Positions 1-11,560 of a stretch of DNA of 64,000 bases are shown here, one piece after another. The stretch comes from Silene latifolia (taxonomy: Eukaryota > Streptophyta > Magnoliopsida > Caryophyllales > Caryophyllaceae), in NCBI RefSeq assembly GCF_048544455.1, contig NC_133537.1, forward strand, positions 75,526,166 through 75,590,165, written 5' to 3'. Every line of letters starts with the position of its first letter. The stretch's first letter is position 1. The notes under the pieces are model-generated. The model ran no database searches. It saw only the letters and a program-made list of their open reading frames with translations, and was not told the DNA's origin. The translations under genes were made by a program, and so were the position numbers.

Positions 1-632
1 TCCCTTTCGGCTTGCACAAGTAACTTGTGCAATTCTTCAAGAGACACATCCTTGTCTTGCATGTTAAAATTCACCCGGAATTGAACATACGCTTTGACTT
101 TGGACAAGGAGTGTAGAATCCTATCTACAATAAGTGCTTTGGGGATTTCAACCTTTTGAATCTTCAAGGTCTCGACAAGCTCCATAAGTTTGAGCACATG
201 AGGGCTAACCTTTTGGCCCTCTTTGAAGTCGAGATCAAAGAATGCCGCGGCCGCCTCATATTGGACGATCCGCGGAGTTTGTGAAAACATTGTCACAAGC
301 TTGGAGTAAATCTCATTAGCGGTACCCATCTTAAAGGCTCTCCTTTGGAGGTCCGCCTCCATCGCAAATATCAACACGTTTTTCATTGCGGCGGACTCCT
401 TATGGTAAGCCTCATATGCTTCCCTAGTGGCGGCGGTCGACCTAGTAGTAGGTTCGGGTGGAGAGGCCTCGGTTAGGTAACGAAGCTTGTCGTCACCTTG
501 GGCGGCTAATTTGAGTTGGGCATCCCAATCGGAGAAATTTGACCCATTCTTTTCAAGTTTACATCGATCCATGAAGGATCGGAGCCATGATGAATTAGCG
601 AGAGGCGTGGCGTTAGGGGTTGGTGTTGCCAT
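1..632 (-). CDS. Copia gag polyprotein, N-terminal 210 residues, partial at window edge
   Basis: The reading frame starts at the ATG at 632 (minus strand; protein begins MATPTPNATPLANSSWL) and stays open to base 1. It has the look of the plant Copia gag / UBN2 family. Recognisable features are an N-terminal block with NGSNFSDWDAQLK, a central helical stretch with AYEAYHKESAAMKNVL, and LQRRAFKMGTANEIYSKL followed by a conserved FFDLDFKEGQKVSPHVLKLM region. The usual downstream zinc knuckle would lie beyond the window. Gag would form the particle in which the element reverse-transcribes. Family assignment is by recognition of the conserved pattern. Confidence 0.75.
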   Translation of the reverse strand, partial: MATPTPNATPLANSSWLRSFMDRCKLEKNGSNFSDWDAQLKLAAQGDDKLRYLTEASPPEPTTRSTAATREAYEAYHKESAAMKNVLIFAMEADLQRRAFKMGTANEIYSKLVTMFSQTPRIVQYEAAAAFFDLDFKEGQKVSPHVLKLMELVETLKIQKVEIPKALIVDRILHSLSKVKAYVQFRVNFNMQDKDVSLEELHKLLVQAER

Positions 633-789
633 TTGTTATGAGAAAGAAGTGGTCTACAAAACAAAATAGAAGGAGTAAAACTAATGTCGTTTTAATAATA
701 CTCGTAAAAATTTATAATTTAAACAAGTTTTATGCATTTTTCTAGTGACCTCTACTCAACTAGATAAATGATTCCAAGACCCAAATTCA

Positions 790-1155
790 TATCGACTCAG
801 GCACGGTGGGGCCGATTCATCCTTTATCAATATAACTCGGTGGATTAACGTTTAATCGATTCTACTTTTAGAACTCTTGGTCGATAATATTACATTAACA
901 TTTATCTTTAGCCCAAAACACATTCAACAAGGGTACGGTGTGGCCGATAAAACCCTTATCGAAAAACTTTTGTTGAGTTCAATCCAAATTTCGAATAAAT
1001 GTGTCCATGATCCAAACCCACATTAACTTGGGCACGGTGTGGCCGATTCATCCCTTATCAAGATGAATTCGGTGGATAGACATTTATCACCCACTTCCCC
1101 TACGTAACAAGGTTTGTACCCCGGTGTGGCCGAGTGCACTCCCTCACGAAATAGG
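790..1155 (-). repeat. Degenerate tandem repeat in the leader of element A
   Basis: A motif close to GGCACGGTGTGGCCGATTCA recurs near 799, 917, 1030 and 1118 (+ strand). It is followed in most copies by a CCTTATCAA-like tract and a GGTGGAT word. Spacing is about 90-120 bp. Copies are clearly related but diverged. Confidence 0.6.
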
Positions 1156-2871
1156 TTTTCATGGTTTCTACTCTTTGGTAAGGCTATGTCTCAATTGATT
1201 CTTTTAGCGAGAGGTCATGTCAATTTATTATCTATCACGTTTTAAGTGAACTAAAGCGGTGAACTACGATAATTGTAATTGACACGGTCGATGAACTCGA
1301 TTAAGACGATGCATGTTTTAGTTATGGCGATTTACCGATGCATGCGACATATAAATAAAATGCAAAGCATAAAAATAAATCCTAGTATGGCCTTCCTAAA
1401 ATAGAAAAAACTATTTAACTATTACACATTCGGAAACCAACTCCATTGGTCCCTTGAACTTCGGTTGTGACACGCATCTCGAGGTAACACCGTCTTTATG
1501 TATCGCCTTCTTGAAGAAATCCGTCTTTGGGAACTCCGAACAAAATAAAATTACATAATAAATTACATAATTTCCTATTATACATTTGTAACTATAATAA
1601 AATAAATCTATTAAATTACAAAATGGTGATACGAGATCACAATAAAATTACAACCGAATCGATATTCCCATACATTTCGGGTAATACCAATTAAAAACTA
1701 AGGCCATACTAAGTAAAATTACATAATTCAAAAAATTACATAAAATAAAATTATGTCAATCATAAAGAAAATGCAGCATTATAATATGTATGAACATTCC
1801 CAATTTTATGCTAAATCGCCTTTAAGTAGCCAATATCGTTTATTACTCGGTTTTTACGGATTTGCGTGATTCAGCATTTTATAATCACCAAAATTACATA
1901 AATTCATATTTATGTATAAGTTAATTACCCTAACCTCTTAGGACTCAAAATTTAGTCTTCACTAATTATTTGACCATAATTAACTCATATTACTAAAATT
2001 TGTTCATTAATGGACTTAAAATTGTAATAAAAAGCTATAAACTTCAAATAAATCACAAAATTTCAAATAAATTTGAAATTTGAAATTTAAACTCATGAAC
2101 ATTCTGGAAAAATACCATGACACTCATAATGTTCAAAACTTAGGTTAAAAATTTCGAAATTTATCCGGAAAAACAATGTTGCGGTTTATCGGTTTTAACA
2201 AAAATAATCATAAAAACATGAGAAAAATTATATTCATCAACTTTTCAATTTTAGATCTGAAAAAGATAATAAAATGCAACATGTGACGTTTTACCTTAGT
2301 CATGGAGTATGTTTTATTAATATTTCACTAATTAAGTCACTATTTATGCTATTTTTCTTCAAAAATCATAAATCATGCATAAAGACTTCAATATAGCCTA
2401 TTATTTTACACACATCTTGTAAACTTACATGTGACAACATACTAAATTTCTATGACCAGATTCGAAATTTATCTCATATTAACCTATTTTTCACTTAAAT
2501 CCGATTTTAATCATGAAAAATCCATTTTTCGAGCATAAGAAGTCCAAAAATTATGAAAATTTACAGGTCATTTCAAAATAAAATATGTGACAACATATCC
2601 AAAAATCACTTGAAAATTCGAAGTTTAGCTAATTTTAGTCCGAAAATGACATTTTATTCATAAAATCATATTTTTAATGCCATTATTGTATAATATGAAC
2701 AATAAAAATCCATAAATTAACCAAAATATCCTAATAACATTTTAGGACCAGAAATTTTAACATGCATAATGATTTTCGTGATATATCATAATAACACAAA
2801 ATTAAACAAGTTTTATATGTTAATCGTATAACTCGGAAAAACTTTTAACCGATTTGCATGCAAACAACCAA

Positions 2872-2887
2872 GGCTCTTGATACCGAT
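2872..2887 (-). promoter_or_regulatory. Primer-binding site of element A (tRNA-iMet type)
   Basis: Immediately inside the LTR the minus strand reads ATCGGTATCAAGAGCC. This is close to the TGGTATCAGAGC sequence complementary to initiator-methionine tRNA used by most plant Copia elements. The match is imperfect. Confidence 0.6.
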
Positions 2888-3864
2888 TGAAGGAAAAGTA
2901 GATCTATATATACTCAACATATTCATATATGTTATAGGTTAATTTGTCATAAAATTAAATGGTGATCTTATGCATGCAAACATTAAACAATTTAAAAGAA
3001 GAATCTCCATCTTACATTGGATTTTTCGGTTTATTAGGGCACAAGAGAGATCTCCTTCTCTCTTGTTCTTGTACTTTCCTCTATGGATGAACAAAGACCC
3101 AAGTGTAGGATATCTCCCAAAGCTTAATACCCAAGACACACTCTTAATAAAATTAATATTATGTATACTAGACAATATTAATTTTGTAAGAAAAATTGAC
3201 CCAAAAATTATTTGGTTTCACTCCCAAAACCGGTTGAGAGAGAGGAGAAAGGAAGGTGAAATATTTTTATCTCTCTAAAATATTTTTGTGAATGAATGGA
3301 ATGAATGCTACAACAATAATGTTATGTATTGTTTATCAAAAATAAGGCAAAAACCCCTTTGTTTTTCCTTGAGAAAAACCGGACAAGAGGAAGGGAGGGG
3401 AGCCAATGCATGCTCTCATTTGTCTTCACAATGTAAACTAGGTTGCATGGCTAGTCTATTAGGGAAATGATTGTGTTTTCCATTAACATAATCAATCACA
3501 ATATTAGCCTAATCCTCCTCTTAATTTTGGCACTTTCATAAAATGGAATCCATTTTATTTTTGTCAATTTGTCAATATGTCACATGTCATATGTCACATA
3601 AAATTGTTATGTATTTTTAACATATTAAAAATCAACGTATTAATAAAAATACGTCATATACAAAAATCGACTTAGTAATTCGCAATTACTATTACCAAAA
3701 TATTTTACCAATTATAAATCACAATGAATTGCATTTATAATAATTCATTCAAATTCAATTGTTTCCTTAAACAATAATTTCATTTGAGTAATGATACAAT
3801 TCGATTACTCAGACCGTATCTCATTTAGGCCCTGTTCTTTCTGGCTTATTTTCACCTACTTGAT

Positions 3865-4015
3865 TGATTCACTCGATTCGATTCGATTCATTTCGATTGA
3901 TTCGATTCGACTCCATTCGATTCGATTGATTCGATTCGGCTCCATTGATTCGATTCATTTCGACTCGGCTCCATTGATTGATTGATTCGATTCACTCCAT
4001 TCGATTCGGCTCATT
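3865..4015. repeat. GATTCGATTC array, left subterminal
   Basis: Short-period array of GATTCGATT, TTGATTCGAT and CGGCTCCATT words just inside the left TIR. A matching inverted array lies at about 5300-5470, so the two ends of this transposon can pair well beyond the 23 bp TIR. Confidence 0.7.
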
Positions 4016-4079
4016 TCAGCCTTACTCATCTTAAATTTAATACTTATTATTAATTTTGTTATCAATAATACTATTTTTT

Positions 4080-4089
4080 AATATTATTC

Positions 4090-4123
<34 letters not shown>

Positions 4124-4275
4124 TTAATAATAATGTTATTAATAATTTATTTATTATTATTATTATTATGAATATTATTATTAAAATGAATAATAATGTT
4201 GTTGTTGTTGTTGTTGTGGTTGTTATAATTATTGATATTATTATTAAAATTAATAACATTTATTATTAATATTAT
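4080..4275. repeat. (TTA)n/(TTG)n simple repeat
   Basis: TTA trinucleotide runs with a short TTG run near 4198. The open frames of Ile/Leu/Thr over it are artefacts of the repeat. Confidence 0.8.
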
Positions 4276-4279
4276 TGAT

Positions 4280-4830
4280 GGGGCACGCCCAACCGACTTG
4301 ACCCAATAGCCAATACGGGGTCATACAAGTCAACACGCTTGCCAACATGGTTACGGATTCGCTTGATACTCTACGAATCACGAATTGTTAAAAGCGAATT
4401 CTATCAATCGATTCATCGAAAATACATATAACACATTTTCTATAAGCGAATCGCGAATCGATAAGGCGTATTCATAGCGAATATGGTAACCATGCTTACC
4501 AGCCATCATTTGAGGTACACATAGAAATCTATAAATACCTCATCACCCATCAATGGTAAAATACTTCTCACCAACAACTTCCTCTCTCTAGAAGTAAGAC
4601 TACTCGAGCTACTATGAGAAGGCACGGAAACCTTAGCTTCAAGCAAGGTCCCAACTATCCACCGAGACTGTAAGGCATCCGAGAAGGACCTGTGCGAACC
4701 CTCCGAGGCCCTATTTGTTACGCGTGAAAGATCCATCCGGAGAGAGCAAGCATAGGTTCGAGGTGCCATCGTCTGAAAGGAGCGCGTTGACCCGATCCGG
4801 ATTCGAGCAACGCTTACTTGAGTGTTTTTA
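4280..4830 (+). mobile_element. Possible LTR fragment
   Basis: A non-AT-rich island inside the TIR transposon. It has a TATA-like CTATAAATACC at about 4529, followed by a C/T-rich leader and GC-richer DNA, which resembles the U3-R part of a Gypsy-type LTR. No termini are seen. Frames on both strands lack recognisable domains. Confidence 0.3.
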
Positions 4831-4956
4831 TTCGAAACAATTATTTTTACTAATATCATTATTAATATTGACATTATTATTTATTATTGTTATTAAGAAT
4901 ATTATTAGTAAAAAATTACTATTTTTTCATTATTATAATTTATGATTATTCATATA

Positions 4957-5165
4957 CTCCTCCCTCTATCCCGGTCAATTGTTGTCCTTTGGTTTTTGGC
5001 ACAAAGACCGAGGAAAAGAGGAGGGGCCAATTATAAATGACAAGCGGACCAAATTGAGTGTGAATGATCAAATTGCTCATCAAGTTCATTCTTAAAATAG
5101 AAAGGACAATAATTGAATGAGACACCCCAAAATGAAATAGGACAACAAATTAGGGACGAGAGGAG
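4957..5165. mobile_element. Stowaway-type MITE, copy 1
   Basis: A 209 bp element with ends CTCCTCCCTCTATCCCGG and (inverted) CTCCTCTCGTCCCTAATTTG, flanked by TA on both sides (4955-4956 and 5166-5167). These are Tc1/mariner-derived Stowaway hallmarks. It is close to the reverse complement of the MITE at 30191-30397, including the internal GGCACAAAGACC block. Confidence 0.88.
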
Positions 5166-6499
5166 TATAATATTATAATTTTTTTCTTAAAAATATTAAT
5201 TTTAGTATAAATAGTATTATACTATGAATATTATTATTAGTACGATTGATAATAACAATAATATTAAATATTATTATTATTAATATTAACATGTTTATTT
5301 GATTCGATTGACTCAATTGACTTTATTTAGTTCGATTCGATTCACTCGGCTCTATTGATTCGATTTGATCGGCTCGCTCCATTGATTCGATTCGATTCGA
5401 TTCGGCTCTATTGATTCGATTCGGCTCGATTGATTGATTGACTCCATTGATTGATTCGATTGATTCGGCTCTAAAAAGCCAGAAAGAACAGGGCCTAATC
5501 AAATTTCAATGAGATACGTAAATAATACTTCCAAAATCTTCCGTCAATTTTAAATAATTTAATTGACTCGTAACGTTATACGATCAATTAAATGATCAAT
5601 TAAGAGTGTTTCCCTATAGGTATGACCTAGGGGATCAACTGATCACCACCGTCGCACGACAGTAATGTCAAACTCTAGTCAGCCAATCATTACCGATATG
5701 TGTGGACCAGTTGACAGTAAAAATATTACTTCCCAATTGTATTCTTTATAATGAGACTTAAACATGTGATCATCATGATCAACAGTTGTGATCGCATTAT
5801 TGTCGGAGGACACATCTTCCAACAGGTTTAGCCCCGTTCTATTACCTTATTCCGACTCATTTTTTGTGCTTAATTGTCTAATAAGCTCATTTATTTACTA
5901 ATTTATAATAATTAGTCGTATTAGTTTATAATTAATAATTAATTGTATTTATGTATAATATTAGTATTATTATTATTAATTTAATTTAATGTGCAGGCAA
6001 GACGGAAAAGTGAGGCAGAAGAGGAAGACGGGATTATGAGAAGAAATGGCGGAGGTGAAAATAGGGAAAATCATGGAAAAATAAACTAAGTAAAGGAGCA
6101 GCTGCTAATTTCAGACGGTCTTTGCTGAGCTTTTACTACCACCTCCGGCCACCGTGGCAGCCACCACTCACCACCACTGACCACCCTCCACTTCCAACAT
6201 CACATCCCAACCATCCACGGACACCATGGACCACCGCAACATCCACCACGAACCCTTCTTCCACCCCCTAGCCACAAATATACAAACAACACCCATCTCA
6301 TGCACCCATCTTTCAACCACCACCAAAGCCACCACCAGCCACCATAACAACCTCCCACGACCACAAATGTCCTCCTCTAACTTCCACCTCCACAAAACTA
6401 CCACCTACGCCCACCACCAACCACCAAGATGGCAGCCAAGACTCAGTTTTCGAGCCCCGCGCGCGCTGCTTTTCCCCTGTTTTCGCACTCCCTTCTTCC

Positions 6500-6790
6500 C
6501 TTAGCCGGCACCCCGGCGGCCGCCACCACGACCGGCTGGGACACTCCCAACAACTCCCTCACATTTCCAGAAGACTCCCCACCGGTCATGACCCCGGCGG
6601 CCGGTCAACTGGCTCCCAGCACTTCCCCTTCACTCTTCAACTCACAATGCAACAAACGACTTCCCAGCCGAGGCACCGGCCGCCTGGCCACCGGCTGGGC
6701 ACCCAACACACGAAAATTGACACCTTGAAGCAGGAACATCCCAGCCGGCCATGTCCCCGGCGGCCGGTGGCCCGGCTGGGGCCCCTTCGC
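6500..6790. repeat. GC-rich CCGGCGGCCGG / CCGGCTGGG palindrome cluster in the B1 LTR
   Basis: Words such as CCCCGGCGGCCGG, GACCGGCTGGG and CACCGGCTGGG recur in an otherwise AT-rich LTR, about 150-450 bp upstream of the TATA box. Position and form parallel the palindrome clusters in the other Athila-like LTRs here. The Pro/Thr/Ser-rich frames over it are not convincing genes. Confidence 0.6.
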
Positions 6791-6848
6791 ACTCTATTTA
6801 CTTGGTTGTGTGTGTCGATGTTTAAGTCGATAATTTTGTAATTAGAAA

Positions 6849-6850
6849 TA

Positions 6851-6899
<49 letters not shown>

Positions 6900-6912
6900 G
6901 ATTATTATTATT
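6849..6912. repeat. (TTA)n microsatellite
   Basis: Near-pure TTA run just upstream of the B1 TATA box. Confidence 0.85.
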
Positions 6913-6945
6913 AGTACTCTAATTATACTTGTAATTAGAGGGTGC

Positions 6946-6955
6946 TATATATAAA
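6946..6955 (+). promoter_or_regulatory. TATA box of the B1 LTR
   Basis: CTATATATAAAG precedes a C/T-rich transcript-leader-like stretch (GCTCCTCTCTC). This is the expected position of the LTR promoter. Confidence 0.5.
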
Positions 6956-7744
6956 GCTCCTCTCTCATTTTTAAAGACAATTATTCACACCACCTTACAT
7001 TAGACTAGATTAGATTAGATAATTAGTCTCTCTATTATTCCCTCAAATATGTAAGAACCCTAATTAATTTATTTATGCTATCAATCTTTCATGAATTAAA
7101 TTATAATCTTTCTTCCATTATTAGTCTAATTCCTCTCTAGTCCATTCAAGATCTACACTAGTTTAATTGGTTACATTTAGATTAGGGGTTGTAATTAGAA
7201 GGAAGAAGAGATTCATCCTTTTATATTCAATCCAAGTTCCTTCCTTTAATTATTATTGGTATAATTCCTTCTCTTAATTACTCTTTATTTCAAATTGTTA
7301 CATGTTTATTGCTTGCTTAATTGCTTGTTTCTATATAATGTTTCATCTTGTTATTTTCATCTTAAATTGCTCATCTTTTGATTCCCTTTTCATTAATATG
7401 CTTGAGTAGATTAAAACTAGGGTCAAGGGGAACCTCTTGTAGGATCAATGGGTGCATTATGAGTCTTATTTGAATGCTAATTGCTATGGGTAACTTGTCT
7501 ATAATCTCATGCATGCCAAGTGTTTGGAGACATGCTTAAGTGAGAATTTGAGCCTTCTACTCTCCATTTTGGCCAACCTTTGAAGCGAGAGCTTGAGATT
7601 GGTTAGTAGATTGCTTGTTTTTATTAGGAATCGGTCTAACAAAGGGCGAGAGCTCGCTAGACCAGACCTAAGGGATTTCTTAGACCGAGAGGTCAAGACT
7701 CTCCCTAGACAACCACCCACATTCTTAGCTTCTATCACTAATGG

Positions 7745-8109
7745 AAAACCCCCCTATTGCGTCAGTTCTAGAGAGCCTTTTGCGTCGGTTTTGGCCTGAC
7801 GTATATCGAGGGATCGTATTTGATATGCGTCAGTTGTGGAACTGATGCAAAAAGTCTAACATTTGCGTCAATTCTGTCTTAAAAACCGACGCAAAAAAGA
7901 ACCATTTGCATCAGTTCTAACGATATAACTGACGCAATAAATATGTACAACTGACGCAAATAGGTATTATTTGCGTCCGTTCTTTATAGAGCCGATGCAT
8001 TTTATTTATTTTTTAGTGTCATTTGTTATAAGAACTGATGCATTTGATAATTTGTTTTAGTGAAAATTCGTTTTCCTCATTTGCTTCATTTCTTTCAAGA
8101 ACCGACGCA
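7745..8109. repeat. Left subterminal repeats of CACTA 1
   Basis: At least eight copies of a word near TTGCGTCAGTT, or its complement AACTGACGCAA, lie within 365 bp and are often paired head to head. In CACTA elements such subterminal repeats bind the DNA-binding transposase (TnpA type). Confidence 0.85.
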
Positions 8110-8816
8110 ATTTATTATTGTATTTTTTAATATATATAAATTTGCTACCAGAATTTCGGCACCACCTCCCCATAAAACTGACAATACGAATACCAAAACT
8201 TAAAAACCTGCAACAAAAAATCCAACTAACCACTAATACATCACATGTAAAACAACATTACGTTTCATTAAACCAAACAACGTTCCGAATACAAACCAAT
8301 GTATAAATAATCCACAAACATTTTAGTTACTAAGCTAATCTATGCTAAACGTTCTCTAAACATCTAGTAAACTTACATAAAACTATATATCAATCCAAGC
8401 TTCAAGTATATCTCGTCACGGCTCTTTCCAAATAAAACCTTGTTGAGTCGATCCTGTAATGAATGTCTTAAAGAACCTATTATCAAGCATAAAGGAAAAA
8501 AAAGGATCAATGATAACTTGATACGATAAGGTTCACAGAAATCATAAGGCGGACATTTCTTTACACCACCAACTTAAATCCTAAAAACAAAAAAAATACA
8601 TAAATTGATATGGTTATAACCTTACTTGCAGAAACCTGCTGCGTTTTGTTGTCAATTTGAAGCACAATGGATTTGCTACATAAAGAGCTATCTCTGTTCA
8701 AATCAATGCTTATTGGAGCTTTGTTGCGCCGTTTTCACCCATTGGTTGTTCGTCCATAAGAGAGAAGTAAATTATTCAAGGTTCCAAGAAAAAGCAACCA
8801 CCGTTGCAAAATAGTG

Positions 8817-8910
8817 GAAAAATAATACACTTTCTTTAACACCTTACCAAAACAGGATGTCCACTATTTTGCTGTTTTGGTAAGGTGTTAAAGAAAGTGT
8901 ATTATTTTTC
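8817..8910. repeat. Perfect inverted repeat, 39 bp arms, 16 bp loop
   Basis: The arms 8817-8855 and 8872-8910 are exact reverse complements. The left arm contains CACTTTCTTTAACACCTTAC. A second pairing option exists: GCAAAATAGTGG at 8806-8817 can pair with CCACTATTTTGC at 8861-8872, in the loop. Transcription would give a long hairpin. It lies inside CACTA 1. Confidence 0.95.
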
Positions 8911-9167
8911 TGAGGTTTTGCTGAGGTTTGAGCAACCGTGGTAAACCAGGTCCCCATTACACCGGCCCTTAAAAACAAGTTTAATTATCCAGTGTTGACC
9001 GACTTTTCAGAATTTATACACATATATGCTCTGCCCCACTACAATTCATCTCCATTTAAAATCATTAACAACTTAGGCAAAGTTCACTAAGGGAACGTTA
9101 GAAAAAAAATGTAACAAACTCATAGAGTCATAGTCAATGTGCCAATTCATAAAGAGGTGTAATTTCG

Positions 9168-9225
<58 letters not shown>
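9168..9225 (+). repeat. Poly(A) tract of 58 bases
   Basis: An uninterrupted A run inside CACTA 1. It could be the tail of a small retroposon or plain slippage. I found no tRNA-like promoter boxes or target duplication upstream, so no SINE is claimed. Confidence 0.9.
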
Positions 9226-9230
<5 letters not shown>

Positions 9231-10282
9231 GGAAGTTCGTATCAGGAGAAATTGGTTCCCATAAACAATAATAAAATTCAGCCACTTGCACTTTCACGGT
9301 GCCAAGTGAATACATCTATGCCTCTAAAAAAAGAGACTTGTAAATTTAGTAAGGTAGAAGGCATCAACTCAATTACAAATGGAAATAGTCAACATGGCAT
9401 TGCTTGATTAGCCTCACTTGAAATATCAGGTATCAATATGACAAATCTAAGACACAGTCGAAAACAATGTCCCCATTTAACCAGCCCTCTTATATACTTC
9501 ATCCTAACGCCAACCATCCTTAATGCTTAAAAGTTCAACTGTCAAATGGCTGGCTTTTCAGTAATCTAACCTCGTTCAACTTTTAGTATTTATTTTCATT
9601 ATTACAACATTTTCTCTGTACCTTAATTATGAAATGACCAAGCAGGCGCGCCCATTCATAATGGATACACCATCAATCTTTTACAAATCCCAATAAGAAA
9701 AACTAGAAAACGCGTTGTTGTGATTTTTACTAGAAGTTATTCATTTCTAAAATCTTTGGCCAGACAGTATAATATGATCAAGGCACGACCAATTCTAAAT
9801 GACAGGTGAACACTCATTTCTAGAAAACATAGAAAGAAATCGCATCAGCAAAATTCAGAAAATCATATAATGCTCTTCTGAACAGTTATGTTAATTAGAC
9901 TCGTATAAGGGTATCCGACACAGGTGTTTGTTTAAGTATCGGGCTCGGCTATTTAGTTGATAAATCAGCGTATTTTGGCGTGTCTAAGGTCATACCCATG
10001 GACGAGTGTCGAGTGTTGAACACGGGTACGTGAGTGAATAAGAAGAGTCGAGATTTGAGAGTAACATAGTTCTGAAGAAACATAGTTAACATCTCGCACC
10101 CTATTATCACTGATCATCACCAAAATGATAGTTCACAAATAAATACCATTAACTTCTACTTGTAACGCGTAAAATTAAGTAATATCAATTTAATCCTAAT
10201 AAATCAATTACAACAGCAATTGATTATCAAACAAGAATCGTTGATTACAACACCAATGATTATCAAACAAGAAACAACAAAC

Positions 10283-10404
10283 CTTATCAGCTTGAGATCC
10301 AGCAAAAGGCAAAGAACCACCAGCAGAATCAAGTGTAGCAATAGCCTTCTCTGCACCGGACTTCTCTGATGACTTTTTCTTCCAAGGCCAATTTTACGGT
10401 CCAT
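10283..10404 (-). pseudogene. Captured first exon of a filament-like plant protein (FPP) gene, frameshifted
   Basis: On the minus strand the exon starts at the ATG at 10404 and reads MDRK, then loses one base (near 10390-10392). In the next frame it continues WPWKKKSSEKSGAEKAIATL and then DSAGGSLPFAGSQADK. It ends AAG|GT at 10283/10282, a good splice donor. FPP (DUF869, long coiled-coil) proteins characteristically begin MDRRSWPWKKKSS-K, with their next exon carrying a YVQISVE-type motif that I do not find further left. The piece is thus an exon 1 plus intron start copied into CACTA 1. The frameshift and the lack of later exons argue against function. Homology rests on my recognition of the FPP N-terminus. 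Confidence 0.72.
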
Positions 10405-11304
10405 CTTCGACTGCATTTTGTCATCACAAAACATAAGCGTGGATGAAATAGACTTAAGCATCACTAAAACTGGGTTTATAGCAGCATATCCTTCACAACA
10501 ACTAATGTTTACTTAAACTACTACATTGCCTGAAGATGGTTTCCTCAGACACCAACTATAAATACCCATCAAATATTACTTCAGACATACTCAATACAGC
10601 ATGTGATAAAGAATACTCTTCCTTACTACTTTTAAGCACTGGAAAAACCAGTTTAAAGTTATTTCATTCAACATAATGCATAAAATATACGGGTAAAGCG
10701 TCGTAAAATTTTACTTATAACATCATATAACAAACTAATATAGTCGATTTAGCATGAAATTGGGTAACATGAATCGTTGTTCCAAACCATAAATTCAATA
10801 ACCCTAACAGATCCCAATTTTCAAATTAGATGACATAAGTTTGCAAACTCTAAACTATCTTAACCCTAAATTTCAAATAAACGTAACTCGAAATCAAATT
10901 AGAGGATTGAAGTAATTAGATTCAAAATACCGTGAGCGAGGCTGGTGGAGGGATTAGAGACTGGCGTTGATGAGTTGGCGACTAGTGAGTTGGCGACTAA
11001 AATGGCGGTGTTGTTGCGGTGGGTTTTGGAATTGGGGATAAGAGAAGAGGATAGGAAATGGGATGGTGTTCGTACGATGACAGAAGTAGCGTAGCATGGC
11101 TTTGCTGTATGATCCCACAGTGGGGCACGATGATGGTGGTGGTCCTGCGATAGGATCAGCGGGCACGGTGATGGTGGTTGTGGTGTTGAGATGATGGAGC
11201 AGCACTTATGATTTTGGGGATGAATTGTTTTATTTGACATGAGTGTATAATTTGAGAGGCTGTATAATATGAAGGGTTCAAGTGGTGTTTTTTTTAAATC
11301 AAAT

Positions 11305-11560
11305 ATCATTTGCATCGGTTTTCAGAATAACTGATGCAAAAAAATGATATCAATTACGTCGGTTGAAGAGCAGAACTGATGTATTTGATCAAATACATCG
11401 GTTTTGCTGATAACCGACGCATTATATACATCATTTCTTTTCAAGAATCGACGCAAAAAACTTGACTATAGGGCAAAATTGCATTCTCTCCTAAACTAAG
11501 TACTTTTTGCGTCAGTTTTTGTAGAACCGGCATAAATTGACTGACGCAATAGGTGTTTTT
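11305..11560. repeat. Right subterminal repeats of CACTA 1
   Basis: GCATCGGTT, ACGTCGGTT, ACCGACGCA and GCGTCAGTT words occur in both orientations, mirroring the left end. Some copies carry the GCATCGGTT core that is the main repeat of the second CACTA element (58354-61149). Confidence 0.85.

Larger units (their letters stand above)
633..2887 (-). other. AT-rich untranslated leader of element A
   Basis: This 2.2 kb stretch lies between the primer site and gag. It is strongly AT-rich, has no convincing coding frame on either strand, and contains four degenerate copies of a short repeat near its gag-proximal end. Long leaders of this kind occur in several plant Copia lineages. An intron within it is possible but not shown. 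Confidence 0.6.
3825..5498. mobile_element. TIR DNA transposon (non-autonomous) inserted in the LTR of A
   Basis: Perfect 23 bp terminal inverted repeats lie at 3825-3847 and 5476-5498; the left one starts TTAGGCCCTGTTCTTTCTGG. Inside both ends are long GATTCGATTC-type arrays (about 3865-4015 and 5300-5470), followed inward by TAA/TTA-rich DNA. No transposase is visible. The TTA/TAA at the borders recalls PIF/Harbinger (Tourist), but the flanks are reverse complements rather than a clean direct TSD, so the superfamily is open. It hosts a Stowaway MITE (4957-5165) and an LTR-like fragment (4280-4830). Confidence 0.7.
1..5824 (-). mobile_element. Ty1/Copia LTR retrotransposon A, 5' part only
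   Basis: The minus strand carries, in element order, a long LTR (5824 to 2888), a tRNA-iMet-like primer site, a 2.2 kb AT-rich leader and the start of gag running off the window at base 1. The LTR begins TGTTGGAAGATGTG on the minus strand and ends TTCA next to the primer site, giving the usual TG...CA ends. Pol and the second LTR are outside the window, so wholeness and age cannot be judged. It is treated as a fossil. Its LTR has later hosted a DNA transposon. It lies inside the start of another LTR (5825 onward). Confidence 0.8.
2888..5824 (-). mobile_element. 5' LTR of Copia element A, with a nested DNA transposon
   Basis: The ends are TG at 5824 (minus) and CA at 2888. The outer block TGTTGGAAGATGTGTCCTCC is a familiar plant Copia LTR start. 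About 1.67 kb of the 2.94 kb is a later TIR insertion (3825-5498), so the LTR itself is roughly 1.26 kb. A 10 bp inverted pair, gtatctcatt at 3816-3825 and aatgagatac further right, flanks the insertion and probably belongs to the LTR itself. Confidence 0.7.

Noticed and set aside
9000-9225. SINE ending in the 58-base poly(A)
   Set aside because: No A/B promoter boxes or flanking duplication seen.
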